In this document: positions 9,924 through 19,003 of the stretch, in pieces
Position numbering within the stretch: the first letter of the stretch is position 1
How the letters are laid out: the number at the start of each line of letters is the position of its first letter
Source of the DNA: Thalassocella blandensis
Lineage (GTDB): Bacteria > Pseudomonadota > Gammaproteobacteria > Pseudomonadales > Cellvibrionaceae
NCBI GenBank assembly: GCA_902141825.1
Contig: CABFPG010000003.1
Span: forward strand, 372,001-436,000
Reading direction: 5' to 3'
Length of the DNA: 64,000 bases
Notes under the pieces: generated by a model
What the model was told of the DNA's origin: nothing
Seen by the model: only the letters and a program-made list of their open reading frames with translations
Database searches by the model: none
Made by a program: the position numbers and the translations under genes

Positions 9924-10382
9924 ATGAAAAAACCGATCGACGCCAGTCTATGTCAGCAGCGAGCGCAATACCTGTGGTTTTCACCTCTGACGACACGCTG
10001 GATGGACAATGATATTTATGGCCATATCAATAACGCCCACTATTACTCGTATTTTGACACCATCGCGAACACCTATCTGATTCGCGAATGCGGACTGAAT
10101 ATTCAGCGCGACGCCGTGGTGGCATTTGTTGTCCAATCACAGTGCACGTATTTAAGTCCTTTGGTTTTCCCACAGACACTGGACTGTGGGTTCAGGGTCA
10201 ATCACATTGGCAACAGTTCCGTCACGTATGGCCTTGCTTTATTCCAGCAACATGCCGAGAAAGCCAGTGCATACGGCAGTTTTACTCACGTTTTTGTAGA
10301 GCGAGAGAGTGATCGACCGCACCCGATTCCCGACACCATTCGGCAAGGTCTGGAGCGAGTTTACTTCACATCGCCATCTTAA
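9924..10382 (+). CDS. Hotdog-fold acyl-CoA thioesterase (4HBT family)
   Basis: Expected to hydrolyse an acyl-CoA to free acid and CoA. The 152-aa protein carries the 4-hydroxybenzoyl-CoA-thioesterase signature RWMDNDIYGHINNAHYYSYF, in which the Asp and the H-x-N after it form the active site, and ends in the usual hotdog strand pattern (VTYGLALF, SFTHVFVER). ATG 9924 is preferred over TTG 9918. It starts 44 bp after the alcohol dehydrogenase stop and is probably cotranscribed, perhaps to release CoA from dead-end intermediates. Confidence 0.9.
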   Translation: MKKPIDASLCQQRAQYLWFSPLTTRWMDNDIYGHINNAHYYSYFDTIANTYLIRECGLNIQRDAVVAFVVQSQCTYLSPLVFPQTLDCGFRVNHIGNSSVTYGLALFQQHAEKASAYGSFTHVFVERESDRPHPIPDTIRQGLERVYFTSPS

Positions 10383-10436
10383 TTTTCATACCAATTCGTT
10401 CGCTTTATCTATTTCTAACCAAATCGGGAGTGCATT

Positions 10437-10988
10437 GTGAACATCAGAGAAAAATTTAAAAAAGAAAGATTAGTGTTTGGCGCTTATTTACTAGTGCTCA
10501 TTGTAGTAATGGAGAGCATATTACACACGTTTCACCTTCCTGGATGGCCGGTTTTTATGGTCATGATTTTCTTTTTTGAATCTCACATGGATCTAGCCAA
10601 AGCACCAAATATTCTTTTAGGCGGAATCGTCGGAATTATATGTTTTGTATTGACCGTAGAGTTCATTCAACTTAGTGCTGGATTTATTGATCCGGGGACT
10701 GCTCGTATTATTTTCATCTGCCTTGTGGTATACGCCATTGTCGCTTTTGGGGAAATTTTTCCGAAAGTATTTAACAACTATGCTTTTATGTATTATTTAA
10801 TTTCGGGATTGGCAGCGTTTTCTATAAGCACGACATCAACACCCGATTCTCAATCCACACTACCGCATCCGTTTATCTGGATGCTCTTAGTTTTGTTCGG
10901 TGGCAGTGCCGTTATCGCAGCAATTGTTGGATTGCGAATTCTGGTAGCTAAAACTCTTGGCTTGCCACTACAGGCGCCCTCATCCTAA
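10437..10988 (+). CDS. Small multi-pass inner-membrane protein, unknown role
   Basis: 183 aa with about five hydrophobic segments (near residues 12-32, 38-50, 60-80, 88-107, 115-130 and 145-168; one of these may be re-entrant). A GTG start at 10437 is supported by GGGAG six bases upstream. The topology is loosely like DUF1097/YcdZ-type proteins, but I do not recognise a definite family. It lies 54 bp after the thioesterase and faces the convergent DUF1330-like gene. A transport or permeability role for the catabolic substrate is possible but not shown. Confidence 0.75.
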   Translation: MNIREKFKKERLVFGAYLLVLIVVMESILHTFHLPGWPVFMVMIFFFESHMDLAKAPNILLGGIVGIICFVLTVEFIQLSAGFIDPGTARIIFICLVVYAIVAFGEIFPKVFNNYAFMYYLISGLAAFSISTTSTPDSQSTLPHPFIWMLLVLFGGSAVIAAIVGLRILVAKTLGLPLQAPSS

Positions 10989-11018
10989 GGTCGAATACGT
11001 CTGCATAAGGTAAAAATT

Positions 11019-11360
11019 TTAATGTGGTACAAAGTGGAATGTGCCACATTCAATTAACAATGAGTCGACGATCGCCTCTTCGCGCAAATAGCGAATCTCC
11101 TGGTATTCAGCACTATTCACAAAATCTTCAAAATCCTGCTTGCACTCGTATTGCACCAGAAAAAAAACATCCGGCAAGGACCTTCCCTTTAATTCACCAA
11201 TAATCATACTACGGGGTTGATACATTGTTTGAATTTTTACCGAGACCCCTAACTCCAGGCTTACCTGGTGCGCAGCGGCAAGATAGCGTTGATAGTATTT
11301 TTCGCCTTGTGGTGGTTTAAACCACAAGGCATTTAACATCATTAAAGGTTCATCAGACAT
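11019..11360 (-). CDS. DUF1330-like dimeric alpha/beta-barrel protein
   Basis: 113 aa resembling the DUF1330 family of small ferredoxin-like-fold proteins, with the recognisable pattern FFLVQYECKQDFEDFVNSAEYQEIRYLREEAIVDSLLI. No enzymatic function is established for the family; members often sit in acyl-CoA or aromatic catabolic clusters. It follows the acyl-CoA dehydrogenase gene by only 10 bp on the minus strand and so belongs to that operon as its last gene. Confidence 0.82.
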   Translation of the reverse strand: MSDEPLMMLNALWFKPPQGEKYYQRYLAAAHQVSLELGVSVKIQTMYQPRSMIIGELKGRSLPDVFFLVQYECKQDFEDFVNSAEYQEIRYLREEAIVDSLLIECGTFHFVPH

Positions 11361-11370
11361 CGGGCTTCAC

Positions 11371-13206
11371 TCATTCCTGCCAGTCAAACACGCTATTTAA
11401 TTCTGCGCGCATACAGCTGGCATGCACAGCATTTCGCGGTAGTATTCTGTCAAAATAAAATTGACAGACGGCTATTTTATTTTCGTAATATTGAGCATCG
11501 ATATGGGCAGAATCTTTTCCCATTAATTTACGATTCGCTGCACTGGCACTTTTCGCCAGAAAATATGCCAGCGTGGCATAGCCCGCAAACATAAGATAAT
11601 CATATGCAGCCATCCCTATAGCATTGGGGTCATCTTTACCCCGCCGCGCAATGTCCATCGTTAATGTCAACCAGTCCGAAAACTGTTGATTTACCAGGGC
11701 TTGAAATGGCTTCATCCGGTCGCCCTGCTCCGATTGGCAAAACGCCTGAACTTTCGCCGCAAAGGGCCTGAGCGCTTCGCCCCCCGAAGGCAATATTTTT
11801 CTTGCCAGTAAATCTAATGCCTGAATGCCATTTGTGCCCTCATAAATACTGGTAATCCGTGTATCGCGATATTCCTGCTCCATGCCCCACTCGCGAATAT
11901 ATCCGTGACCACCAAAAATCTGCACACCATATTGTGTGGCTTCCATACTGACCTCGGTTAAAAATCCCTTGGCAATGGGCGTTAATAATGCCAGTTCTTC
12001 TTCCGCTTCTTTTCGCGTTTGTTCGGTGTCACCCGCGTTATGAATATCTACTTGCTGTGCACAATAGTAATTCAGCAAACGCCCACCTTCAGCGTAAGCT
12101 TTTTGGGTCAACAACATTCGTCGCACATCGGGGTGAGCAATAATGGGATCAGCAGGTTTATCGGGTAGCACACGGTGAGGGGCGCGCATTTGCAAACGCT
12201 CATGCGCATACGCGAGCGACCCCTGATATGAACGTTCGATATGGCCGTGGCCTTGCTGGGCTACCCCAAGACGCGATTCGTTAATAAAGGTGAACATGCA
12301 GTGCAATCCTTTGTTGGCCTGGCCAATTAAATACCCCCTGGCGCCATCAAAATTCATCACGCAGGTGGCATTACCATGAATTCCCATTTTGTGCTCAATA
12401 GAGCCACATTGCACGTTATTGTATTGCAGGGCGTTCTGGTCCAGAGTCAGATCGCTATGGTGGTGGTCGATATTTTTTTTGTCTGAGTGATTACTGGCAA
12501 TGTACTTAGGCACAATAAAAAGCGAAATCCCTTTTACCCCTTCGGGAGCATCAGGTAAACGCGCTAATACAATATGCACAATATTATCCGTCAGGTCATG
12601 TTCACCCGCAGAGATAAATATTTTGCTCCCACTGATCGCGTAGGTTCCATCATCATTGGGAATAGCTTTTGTTCGCAGTAACCCTAAGTCTGATCCACAG
12701 TGCGCTTCGGTTAAACACATGGTGCCAGACCATTCGCCCTGGACCATTAACGGTAAAAAATCACGCTGTAACGCTTCCGATGCATGAGATTTAATCGTAT
12801 TTATTGCGCCCCAGGTTAAACTGGGATACATAGCCCAGGCGTGATTAGCGGAGGTTAACATTTCATAGAAAATTGTATTTAACGAAACTGGCAAGCCCTG
12901 CCCCCCAAACGCTACGGGCTGTGAAAGTCCCGTCCACCCTCCTGCTTTAAACTGATCAAAGGCCGCTTTAAAGCCGGTGGGCGTGCTGACCTTAGCATCC
13001 TGCCAATGGCAGCCTTCCACATCCCCCACGGCATTTAATGGTGACACCACCTGCTCAGAAAATTTGGCGGCCTCCTCCAATATAGCGGCCACCATATCTG
13101 GCGTCGCATCGTCCGCTGCGAGTAGCTGCTCATAGTGTTTATTGAAATCAAGAACGTCGTTGTATGCAAAATGTATATCCTGCAAAGGGACTTTATATTC
13201 AGCCAT
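11371..13206 (-). CDS. Large acyl-CoA dehydrogenase (DmdC/FadE-like, with C-domain)
   Basis: FAD enzyme that introduces the alpha-beta double bond into an acyl-CoA. At 611 aa it belongs to the long class with an additional C-terminal domain, seen also in 3-methylmercaptopropionyl-CoA dehydrogenase (DmdC). Visible are MCLTEAHCGSDLGLLRTKA (FAD/acyl contact), KIFISAGEHDL, and the catalytic-Glu motif SIYEGTNGIQALDLLARK near residues 450-470. ATG 13206 is preceded by AGAGGTAACT. The gene lies between the MaoC (24 bp upstream) and the DUF1330-like gene, giving a compact beta-oxidation set. The exact chain is unknown. Confidence 0.93.
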   Translation of the reverse strand: MAEYKVPLQDIHFAYNDVLDFNKHYEQLLAADDATPDMVAAILEEAAKFSEQVVSPLNAVGDVEGCHWQDAKVSTPTGFKAAFDQFKAGGWTGLSQPVAFGGQGLPVSLNTIFYEMLTSANHAWAMYPSLTWGAINTIKSHASEALQRDFLPLMVQGEWSGTMCLTEAHCGSDLGLLRTKAIPNDDGTYAISGSKIFISAGEHDLTDNIVHIVLARLPDAPEGVKGISLFIVPKYIASNHSDKKNIDHHHSDLTLDQNALQYNNVQCGSIEHKMGIHGNATCVMNFDGARGYLIGQANKGLHCMFTFINESRLGVAQQGHGHIERSYQGSLAYAHERLQMRAPHRVLPDKPADPIIAHPDVRRMLLTQKAYAEGGRLLNYYCAQQVDIHNAGDTEQTRKEAEEELALLTPIAKGFLTEVSMEATQYGVQIFGGHGYIREWGMEQEYRDTRITSIYEGTNGIQALDLLARKILPSGGEALRPFAAKVQAFCQSEQGDRMKPFQALVNQQFSDWLTLTMDIARRGKDDPNAIGMAAYDYLMFAGYATLAYFLAKSASAANRKLMGKDSAHIDAQYYENKIAVCQFYFDRILPRNAVHASCMRAELNSVFDWQE

Positions 13207-13230
13207 AGTTACCTCTATGCGTGTATGCTT

Positions 13231-13704
13231 TCACCTAATCGTATTTTCGTCTTTATCCGGGGCTGTCAACATTAAGGTCAACACTTCTGCCACCAATGCC
13301 AGTTTTTCAACACCATGAATTTGCACCTCCACGTGTAGCTTTAACAACCATTCGTGGGCGGACCTCTGATCACAGCCACTTAATTTAATTGAACACCGAA
13401 TATAGCTGTTGCTTTTCACAGGATGAAGAAAACGCAATTTGTCGATACCATAATTTACCAGCGTACAATCGGCAGGACAGATGGGCGTTAACATGGGATA
13501 CAACCATTGCGGAATTAATGACAGCGTCAACAGTCCATGTGCAATGGTCCCTTCGAACACACTGTTTGCCGCTAATTCCGGTTGCGTATGGATATACTGC
13601 TTGTCTCCAGTCGCCTCGGCAAAAAGATTTATCATGGTTTGATCCACTTTGCACCAGGCACTGGTACCTAGATCCATGCCAGCATAATGAGAGAGAGAAC
13701 GCAT
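13231..13704 (-). CDS. MaoC-like (R)-enoyl-CoA hydratase
   Basis: Hotdog hydratase of 157 aa that adds water to an enoyl-CoA. The hydratase-2 motif is recognisable as FAEATGDKQYIHTQPE, with the catalytic Asp and His in the expected spacing, followed by GTIAHGLLTLSLIP. ATG 13704 has GGAG upstream at a rather long distance (12 bases). It lies between the FadJ-like and acyl-CoA dehydrogenase genes on the same strand. Having both an R-type hydratase and the S-type hydratase of the FadJ-like protein suggests the substrate has stereochemistry or branching needing both; that is inference. Confidence 0.88.
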   Translation of the reverse strand: MRSLSHYAGMDLGTSAWCKVDQTMINLFAEATGDKQYIHTQPELAANSVFEGTIAHGLLTLSLIPQWLYPMLTPICPADCTLVNYGIDKLRFLHPVKSNSYIRCSIKLSGCDQRSAHEWLLKLHVEVQIHGVEKLALVAEVLTLMLTAPDKDENTIR

Positions 13705-13755
13705 AAACGAATCACACTCCCCCGACTATCTGGCCAACAGTTGGAAAAGCCATGT

Positions 13756-15870
13756 TCATGAGTTTAAGTCGCCAAAGGTTTGCCTGTTAGCAACCAGGCG
13801 CTTTAGTAGAGGCGCAGGTTCAAACCACATGCGTCCATGCTCTTCTAAGGTATCCCGGTAAAATTCCAGTCGCTGAACCACATAGTTTAAGCCTATTTCA
13901 TCAGCATAAAATAATGGCCCACCACGCCACACGGGAAAGCCATAACCGTGAACATAAATAACATCACAGTCACTGGGTCGCGATGCGATGCCCTCGTCGA
14001 GAATCTGAGCCGCTTCATTAATCAGTGGAAACAGACAGCGTTCGAGTATTTCCTTATTGTCGTGTAGACGTTGCTGTACACCGAATTTTCTTGCCGCTTC
14101 CTTGGCTATGGTGACGACCTCCTCATTTTCTGAAGCCACTCTACCTTCATAGCAATAAAAACCACGACCGGTTTTTTGTCCGTAGTGACCACGCTCATAC
14201 AACATATCGGCAACCACAGCATATGTCGGATCATGCGCAATTTGTTGACGTCGGCTCTGTCGCGTTAAATACCCGATATCGATACCAGCCAGATCACTCA
14301 CAGCGCAGACACCCATCGCCATACCAAATTCCGTTAACACGGCGTCCAGCTGTGCTGGGCGTACTCCTTCGAGTAATAGGCGCATGGCTTCACGGCCATA
14401 TGGCTCCAGCATTCTGTTACCCACAAAGCCAAAACAAACACCGACAGTGACGGGTGTTTTGCGAATTTTCTTCGCCATTTGCAACGCGGTTAACAGGGTT
14501 GTCTCCGAGGTTCTTTCCGCGCGTACAATTTCCAGCAACCGCATGACGTTAGCGGGACTAAAAAAGTGCAGGCCGATCACTCGCTCGGGGCGATTGGTAC
14601 AACGCGCAATGGCATTCACATCCAGAGTCGAGGTATTCGAAGCAAGAATGGCTTCGGGCTTACAAACTTCATTGAGGGTACGAAATACATTTTGTTTAAT
14701 TTCCATATTTTCAAACACGGCTTCGATAACCAGATCAGCTTCGGCGATATCAGCATAATCCATTGTGCTATGCAGACAAGACAAGGCTGCATCCACCTGC
14801 TCCTGAGTCAAACGCCCCTTTTGTACGCTGATATGATAATTGGTTTTTATACTATCCAGGCCTCGTTGAATTCCTTCCGCACTAAGGTCCAATAGTGTGG
14901 TGTGAATACCCGCGTTAATAAAGTTCATCGCAATCCCGGCCCCCATGGTTCCGGCACCGATAATGGCCACCGAATTCAATGGCAAGGGTGTAATGCGTTT
15001 ATTGAGATTCTCAATTTTCGCTGCTTTTCTTTCAGCAAAAAAGCTATGCTGCTGAGCACGAGCTTGAGACGTCGCCATACATTCCATGAAAATTTTCTGC
15101 TCTTCTGCCAGGCCGTCCTTTAACGAAGAATTACAGGCAAACTGAACCGCTCTTACACACGCTTTAGGAGCAAACAACCCTTTGGCCTTTTTATCAATGC
15201 TCAACAGAAAATCTGTGAAAATTGACGCTGAATACTCAGTTGAGGAAAGCGATATCTCGTCACAGGATTTCACCGGGGCCCGCTGCTCTACCAATTCACT
15301 GGTATAAGTCAAAACGGCATTATAAAATTCGTTTTTGCTGTCAAACAATACATCGGCTAAACCAGCGGCCTTGGCCTTTTCTGCCGAAATAGTCATTCCC
15401 GTGGCAATCATTTCCAATGCCAAAGGCAAGCCAGCCAGACGCGGTAGCCGTTGTGTACCGCCTGCGCCGGGAATCAAGCCCAAATGCACTTCGGGCAATC
15501 CCAACGTCGCACGTTTATCAATAAAGCGATAATCACAAGCCAGGGCTAACTCCAAACCTCCCCCTAAAGCCGCTCCGTTAATAGCTGCTACTACAATTTT
15601 CTTACTCGCTTCAATCTCGTTTAGCACATCTGGCAAGGTCGGTGCCTGATTGAAACAGCCACTGGAAAACTCAGATATATCGGCGCCACCACAGAAGAAA
15701 CTAATAGCGGACATAAGGATAATGGCATCAATCCGCTCATCGTCATGCGCTTGGCGAAAGGCCTCCTGCAAGCCTTGACGAACCGCCTGATTTAAACCAT
15801 TTACTGGAGGATTATTTAGCGCGATAAACATAATATTGTGACAAGTTTTGCACTCAATTAATTTCGTCAT
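13756..15870 (-). CDS. FadJ/FadB-like enoyl-CoA hydratase/3-hydroxyacyl-CoA dehydrogenase
   Basis: Bifunctional beta-oxidation enzyme. The N-terminal crotonase domain shows the oxyanion-hole segment NGAALGGGLELALACDYRF and the catalytic Glu in LPEVHLGLIPGAGGTQRLPRL. From about residue 295 follows the NAD-binding GAGTMGAGIAMNFINAG, then SNTSTLDVNAIA, GLHFFSPANVMRLLEIV and the C-terminal dehydrogenase helices. ATG 15870 (704 aa) fits the family (about 715 aa) better than the ATG 75 bp further upstream, whose extra residues are unlike it. No partner thiolase is present in the window, so chain cleavage must rely on a thiolase elsewhere. Confidence 0.92.
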   Translation of the reverse strand: MTKLIECKTCHNIMFIALNNPPVNGLNQAVRQGLQEAFRQAHDDERIDAIILMSAISFFCGGADISEFSSGCFNQAPTLPDVLNEIEASKKIVVAAINGAALGGGLELALACDYRFIDKRATLGLPEVHLGLIPGAGGTQRLPRLAGLPLALEMIATGMTISAEKAKAAGLADVLFDSKNEFYNAVLTYTSELVEQRAPVKSCDEISLSSTEYSASIFTDFLLSIDKKAKGLFAPKACVRAVQFACNSSLKDGLAEEQKIFMECMATSQARAQQHSFFAERKAAKIENLNKRITPLPLNSVAIIGAGTMGAGIAMNFINAGIHTTLLDLSAEGIQRGLDSIKTNYHISVQKGRLTQEQVDAALSCLHSTMDYADIAEADLVIEAVFENMEIKQNVFRTLNEVCKPEAILASNTSTLDVNAIARCTNRPERVIGLHFFSPANVMRLLEIVRAERTSETTLLTALQMAKKIRKTPVTVGVCFGFVGNRMLEPYGREAMRLLLEGVRPAQLDAVLTEFGMAMGVCAVSDLAGIDIGYLTRQSRRQQIAHDPTYAVVADMLYERGHYGQKTGRGFYCYEGRVASENEEVVTIAKEAARKFGVQQRLHDNKEILERCLFPLINEAAQILDEGIASRPSDCDVIYVHGYGFPVWRGGPLFYADEIGLNYVVQRLEFYRDTLEEHGRMWFEPAPLLKRLVANRQTFGDLNS

Positions 15871-16100
15871 ATTCAGTATCCGTGCTTGGAAAAAGGGGCG
15901 CTGATGGCCGGCAAGCATTCGCCAGTGATTATTTTTATTGTTCACAAACTGCGTGATGAATTATCTGTACACAATACGCGACTATGATTTTAAGAGAGGT
16001 GAGAAATGTGACAATCGCAATTTCCACTATTGTCATTCACTAAATAGGCCGTCGCTATCATTGGTGTTGTGGCTGCGCGAGGATGTCGGCTGGTCGTGCA

Positions 16101-17012
16101 TTACTGTGCGAGAGTGCTTGTTATCTCGGCTATTTTCTCTCGCATCCATTGGTTGGCTTTGTCCTGGTCGGCACTTTTGTGCCAATACAAATGCCAGCTT
16201 TCTTCTGGCAGAGGGAAGGGAATTTCAAACATATGCCCCTCATAATCGCGCAGTAACAATTCAGGGCCACTTAAGATTAAATCACTACGCTGCGCAATTA
16301 CTGGAGCGACAAGATAATGTTGCACCCGCAATTTTATTTTACGGGCTTTACTCATACGATTTAATTCAGAATCCACAACTCCCATACCGCGTCGCCGACC
16401 CGACACATGTATATGCTCCAACGCCAGATAGGCTTCCAGACTTAAGGTGTTATCTTGCACAGACGAGACAACCGGATGATTTTTTCGCACAAAGCAAACA
16501 TAAGGTGTGGACAGCAATGAATCATGCAATAACTGAGGCTCGTTCAGCAAAGGCGCATCAAAAGCCAGATCCAAATCCCCATTTGATAAGGCCTGTGGTA
16601 GATCACGTCGAGGGGTAAAATAACTTTCGATGCTGATTCCAGGCGCTTCCTTTTCTAACACGTCGTTCAGTCGCGGCAATAAGATGCTTTCACTCATATC
16701 ATTCATACTAAAGCGAAACCTGAGATTCGCCTGTGCCGGTGCAAACGAATCCGCCAGCTGCACACTGCTATCTAACAATTGCAAAGCTTCACTAACCTGT
16801 TGATGAATACGTTTGGCTATAGGCGTAGGTACCATTCCCTGTGGCGTACTGACAAACAGTGGATCATTAAACGATTTGCGCATACGCGCCAGTGCGTTAC
16901 TCACAGCAGGTTGTGTCACGCAAAGCACTTCAGCGGCCCGCGTAAGATTTCGCTTTGTGTAAATGGCATCGAACACAGGGAAAAGATTTAGATCGAGTTG
17001 TGACAGGCGCAT
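16101..17012 (-). CDS. LysR-family transcriptional regulator
   Basis: 303 aa. The N-terminal winged helix-turn-helix reads LDLNLFPVFDAIYTKRNLTRAAEVLCVTQPAVSNALARMRKSFNDPLFV, typical of the NodD/LinR-like branch; residues about 95-300 form the periplasmic-binding-protein-like effector domain. It is divergent from the phosphatase-kinase-SDR-SDR-dehydrogenase operon starting 170 bp away, so it probably controls that operon and itself. It could also affect the FadJ-like set on its own strand. The effector is unknown. Confidence 0.93.
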   Translation of the reverse strand: MRLSQLDLNLFPVFDAIYTKRNLTRAAEVLCVTQPAVSNALARMRKSFNDPLFVSTPQGMVPTPIAKRIHQQVSEALQLLDSSVQLADSFAPAQANLRFRFSMNDMSESILLPRLNDVLEKEAPGISIESYFTPRRDLPQALSNGDLDLAFDAPLLNEPQLLHDSLLSTPYVCFVRKNHPVVSSVQDNTLSLEAYLALEHIHVSGRRRGMGVVDSELNRMSKARKIKLRVQHYLVAPVIAQRSDLILSGPELLLRDYEGHMFEIPFPLPEESWHLYWHKSADQDKANQWMREKIAEITSTLAQ

Positions 17013-17048
17013 ATAGTTAACCGGTATTCACGAAATTAATAGACTATC

Positions 17049-17063
17049 ATTCATACAAATAAT
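17049..17063. promoter_or_regulatory. Candidate LysR-type operator (T-N11-A)
   Basis: ATT-N9-AAT at 17049-17063 meets the T-N11-A rule for LysR recognition sites and lies in the divergent gap, 37 bp from the regulator start. A wider dyad ATCATT (17046-17051) / AATGAT (17070-17075) surrounds it. The pattern is short and AT-rich, so chance occurrence is possible. Confidence 0.3.
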
Positions 17064-17184
17064 TTCAATAATGATGTTTTGTCATTTAATCTTGGCTGTC
17101 ACTGGCATCCGATAACGCAAATAAACAAGTCGTGCCGGCTACATGAATTCTTCAATATCGAGACAACACCACAATAAGTTTGCT

Positions 17185-17856
17185 ATGACAGAAATTTTTC
17201 TGGTTCGCCATGCCCAAGCTTCATTTGCCGATGACAACTATGACAAGCTGTCTGAACTGGGGCATCAACAATCCAAATGGCTGGGCGAGTACTTTTGCAA
17301 CATGGGAATCGTGTTTGATGAGGTATTTACCGGAGATCAAAACCGACACCAGCAAACTGCCAGAGGGATTACAAACCAACTGCATGAGTCGCCGCCAGCA
17401 TTCGTGATTCCTGGGCTGAACGAATTTGATTTCCATAATTTATTTTGCGCGGCCGGCCACGAATATCTACAGCTTATGGAAAATCGGCGTGAGGCACCGC
17501 GTCAGTTTTTTATGGGACTAAAGCAGGTTCTGGGGCTATGGATTAATGATCAACTGAGTGAGCCGGCAAAAGAAAGCTGGCCCGAATTTTACGCTCGTGT
17601 CAATCAAGCGCTGAGCCGTATACGCACGAGTAAAGCAGATAATATTCTAGTAGTAAGTTCCGGGGGGCCGATTTCCACCATGATTGGCATGTTGCTTCAC
17701 TGTCACCCGGTCACCATGATCGAATTAAACTTTCAAATAATAAATGCCAGTGTTTCCAGGGTTTTCTGTAACGATGCAAAACTGGTACTCGCCAGCTTTA
17801 ACACTTTACCGCATCTGGATTCACCGGAACGCAAACATGCCATTACTTACGGCTAA
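17185..17856 (+). CDS. Histidine phosphatase superfamily protein
   Basis: Phosphoglycerate-mutase-like phosphatase, 223 aa. The catalytic motif LVRHAQASF near the N-terminus carries the phosphorylated His; the second catalytic His is expected further on, but the usual late G-H motif appears as VVSSGGPISTM, so that position deserves inspection. Family proteins normally begin a few residues before LVRHA, which favours ATG 17185; ATG 17143 would add 14 residues, and neither has a strong ribosome site. It heads an operon with an APH-type kinase, two SDRs and an ACAD11-like dehydrogenase, where it could hydrolyse phosphorylated intermediates. Confidence 0.82.
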   Translation: MTEIFLVRHAQASFADDNYDKLSELGHQQSKWLGEYFCNMGIVFDEVFTGDQNRHQQTARGITNQLHESPPAFVIPGLNEFDFHNLFCAAGHEYLQLMENRREAPRQFFMGLKQVLGLWINDQLSEPAKESWPEFYARVNQALSRIRTSKADNILVVSSGGPISTMIGMLLHCHPVTMIELNFQIINASVSRVFCNDAKLVLASFNTLPHLDSPERKHAITYG

Positions 17857-17923
17857 CCCATTTAACAAAACAATGCGTTTTCTCATAAAAAACAAAAACG
17901 ACAAATCAGCTTAAGTAAACACC

Positions 17924-18946
17924 ATGAAAAATGACTTAGACATAGAACAACTGGGCAATTATCTTACCGCCAATGTAGAAGGCATTACCGGACCGTTTAC
18001 CGCCGAAAAATTTTCTGGTGGCCAATCCAATCCCACATACTTACTGAACAGCGCCAGCGGCCAATTTGTCATACGCCGCCAACCTTCCGGCAAGCTTTTA
18101 AAATCCGCTCATGCCGTAGACCGCGAATTTAGAATTCAGCGAGCTCTGCAACATACCGATGTCCCAGTCGCTAAGGTTTACCACTTGTGTGAAGACAGCC
18201 AGGTGCTCGGTGCAATGTTTTATGTCATGGAGTTTGTAGACGGTGAAATATTTTGGGACCCCGCTCTGCCGGATGTCGCGACTCAAGATCGCGAAGCCTA
18301 TTACCAGGAATGCGTTCGTATCCTCGCTGCACTACACAATACCAATATTGCTACCGTCGGGCTGAATGATTTCGGCAAACAAGGCAATTATTTCGAGCGG
18401 CAATTCAATATCTGGCAACGACAATATCGTGCATCCGAAACCAGCCGTATTGAAGCTATGGAACAATTGATTCTTTGGATTGAGAAACATTGTCCAGAGG
18501 ACGACGGTGTAACTACCCTCGTGCACGGTGATTTCCGATTCGACAATATTGTATTCGCAAAGCAGTCCGCTCGAGGACTTGCCGTGCTTGATTGGGAATT
18601 ATCGACACTGGGACACCCTTTTGCGGATATCGCATTTTTCTGTATGTGCCTGCGCTTGCCCAGTAACCGCGTTTTTAACGGCTTGGCAGATCGAGATCGC
18701 CAGGCTCTCGGGATTCCGTCAGAACAAGAGATCGTTCGACACTATTGTGAATTACGCAATATAGAAACCATCAGTCATTGGCATTTTTATCTCGCCTTCA
18801 GCTTGTTTCGTTTAACGGCGATTCTACAGGGCGTGCTAAAGCGTGCACTCGATGGCAATGCGTCCAGTGAAAAAGCCAGTTACCTGGGCAATATGGTGGA
18901 GCCACTCGCACAAATGGCCATGGAACTTGCACATAGTGAAGACTAA
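17924..18946 (+). CDS. APH-fold phosphotransferase (ACAD10/11 kinase-domain-like, LvaA-like)
   Basis: 340-aa kinase of the aminoglycoside/choline phosphotransferase fold. Seen are a nucleotide loop (FSGGQSNPTYLL), an ATP-contacting lysine region (FVIRRQPSGKLLKSAHAVDREF), the catalytic loop LVHGDFRFDNIVF and the metal-binding LDWELSTLGHPFADIAF. These match the kinase domain of ACAD10/ACAD11 and LvaA, which phosphorylate the 4-hydroxyl of 4-hydroxyacyl-CoAs. An antibiotic-resistance role is unlikely because of the context: two SDRs and an ACAD11-like dehydrogenase follow directly. The substrate here is inferred. Confidence 0.9.
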   Translation: MKNDLDIEQLGNYLTANVEGITGPFTAEKFSGGQSNPTYLLNSASGQFVIRRQPSGKLLKSAHAVDREFRIQRALQHTDVPVAKVYHLCEDSQVLGAMFYVMEFVDGEIFWDPALPDVATQDREAYYQECVRILAALHNTNIATVGLNDFGKQGNYFERQFNIWQRQYRASETSRIEAMEQLILWIEKHCPEDDGVTTLVHGDFRFDNIVFAKQSARGLAVLDWELSTLGHPFADIAFFCMCLRLPSNRVFNGLADRDRQALGIPSEQEIVRHYCELRNIETISHWHFYLAFSLFRLTAILQGVLKRALDGNASSEKASYLGNMVEPLAQMAMELAHSED

Positions 18947-19003
18947 AAATCAGTTTCCAGATTTAAACCACAACACGGGCATGAACCGTTTCAGGAGGCG
19001 CCT

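Noticed and set aside
15938-16618. 226-codon plus-strand frame over the LysR gene
   Set aside because: It is antisense to a LysR gene with clear domain motifs, has no recognisable content and no ribosome site.
17924-18946. Aminoglycoside-resistance phosphotransferase
   Set aside because: The fold is shared, but neighbours and motifs fit the ACAD10/11-LvaA kinase group.
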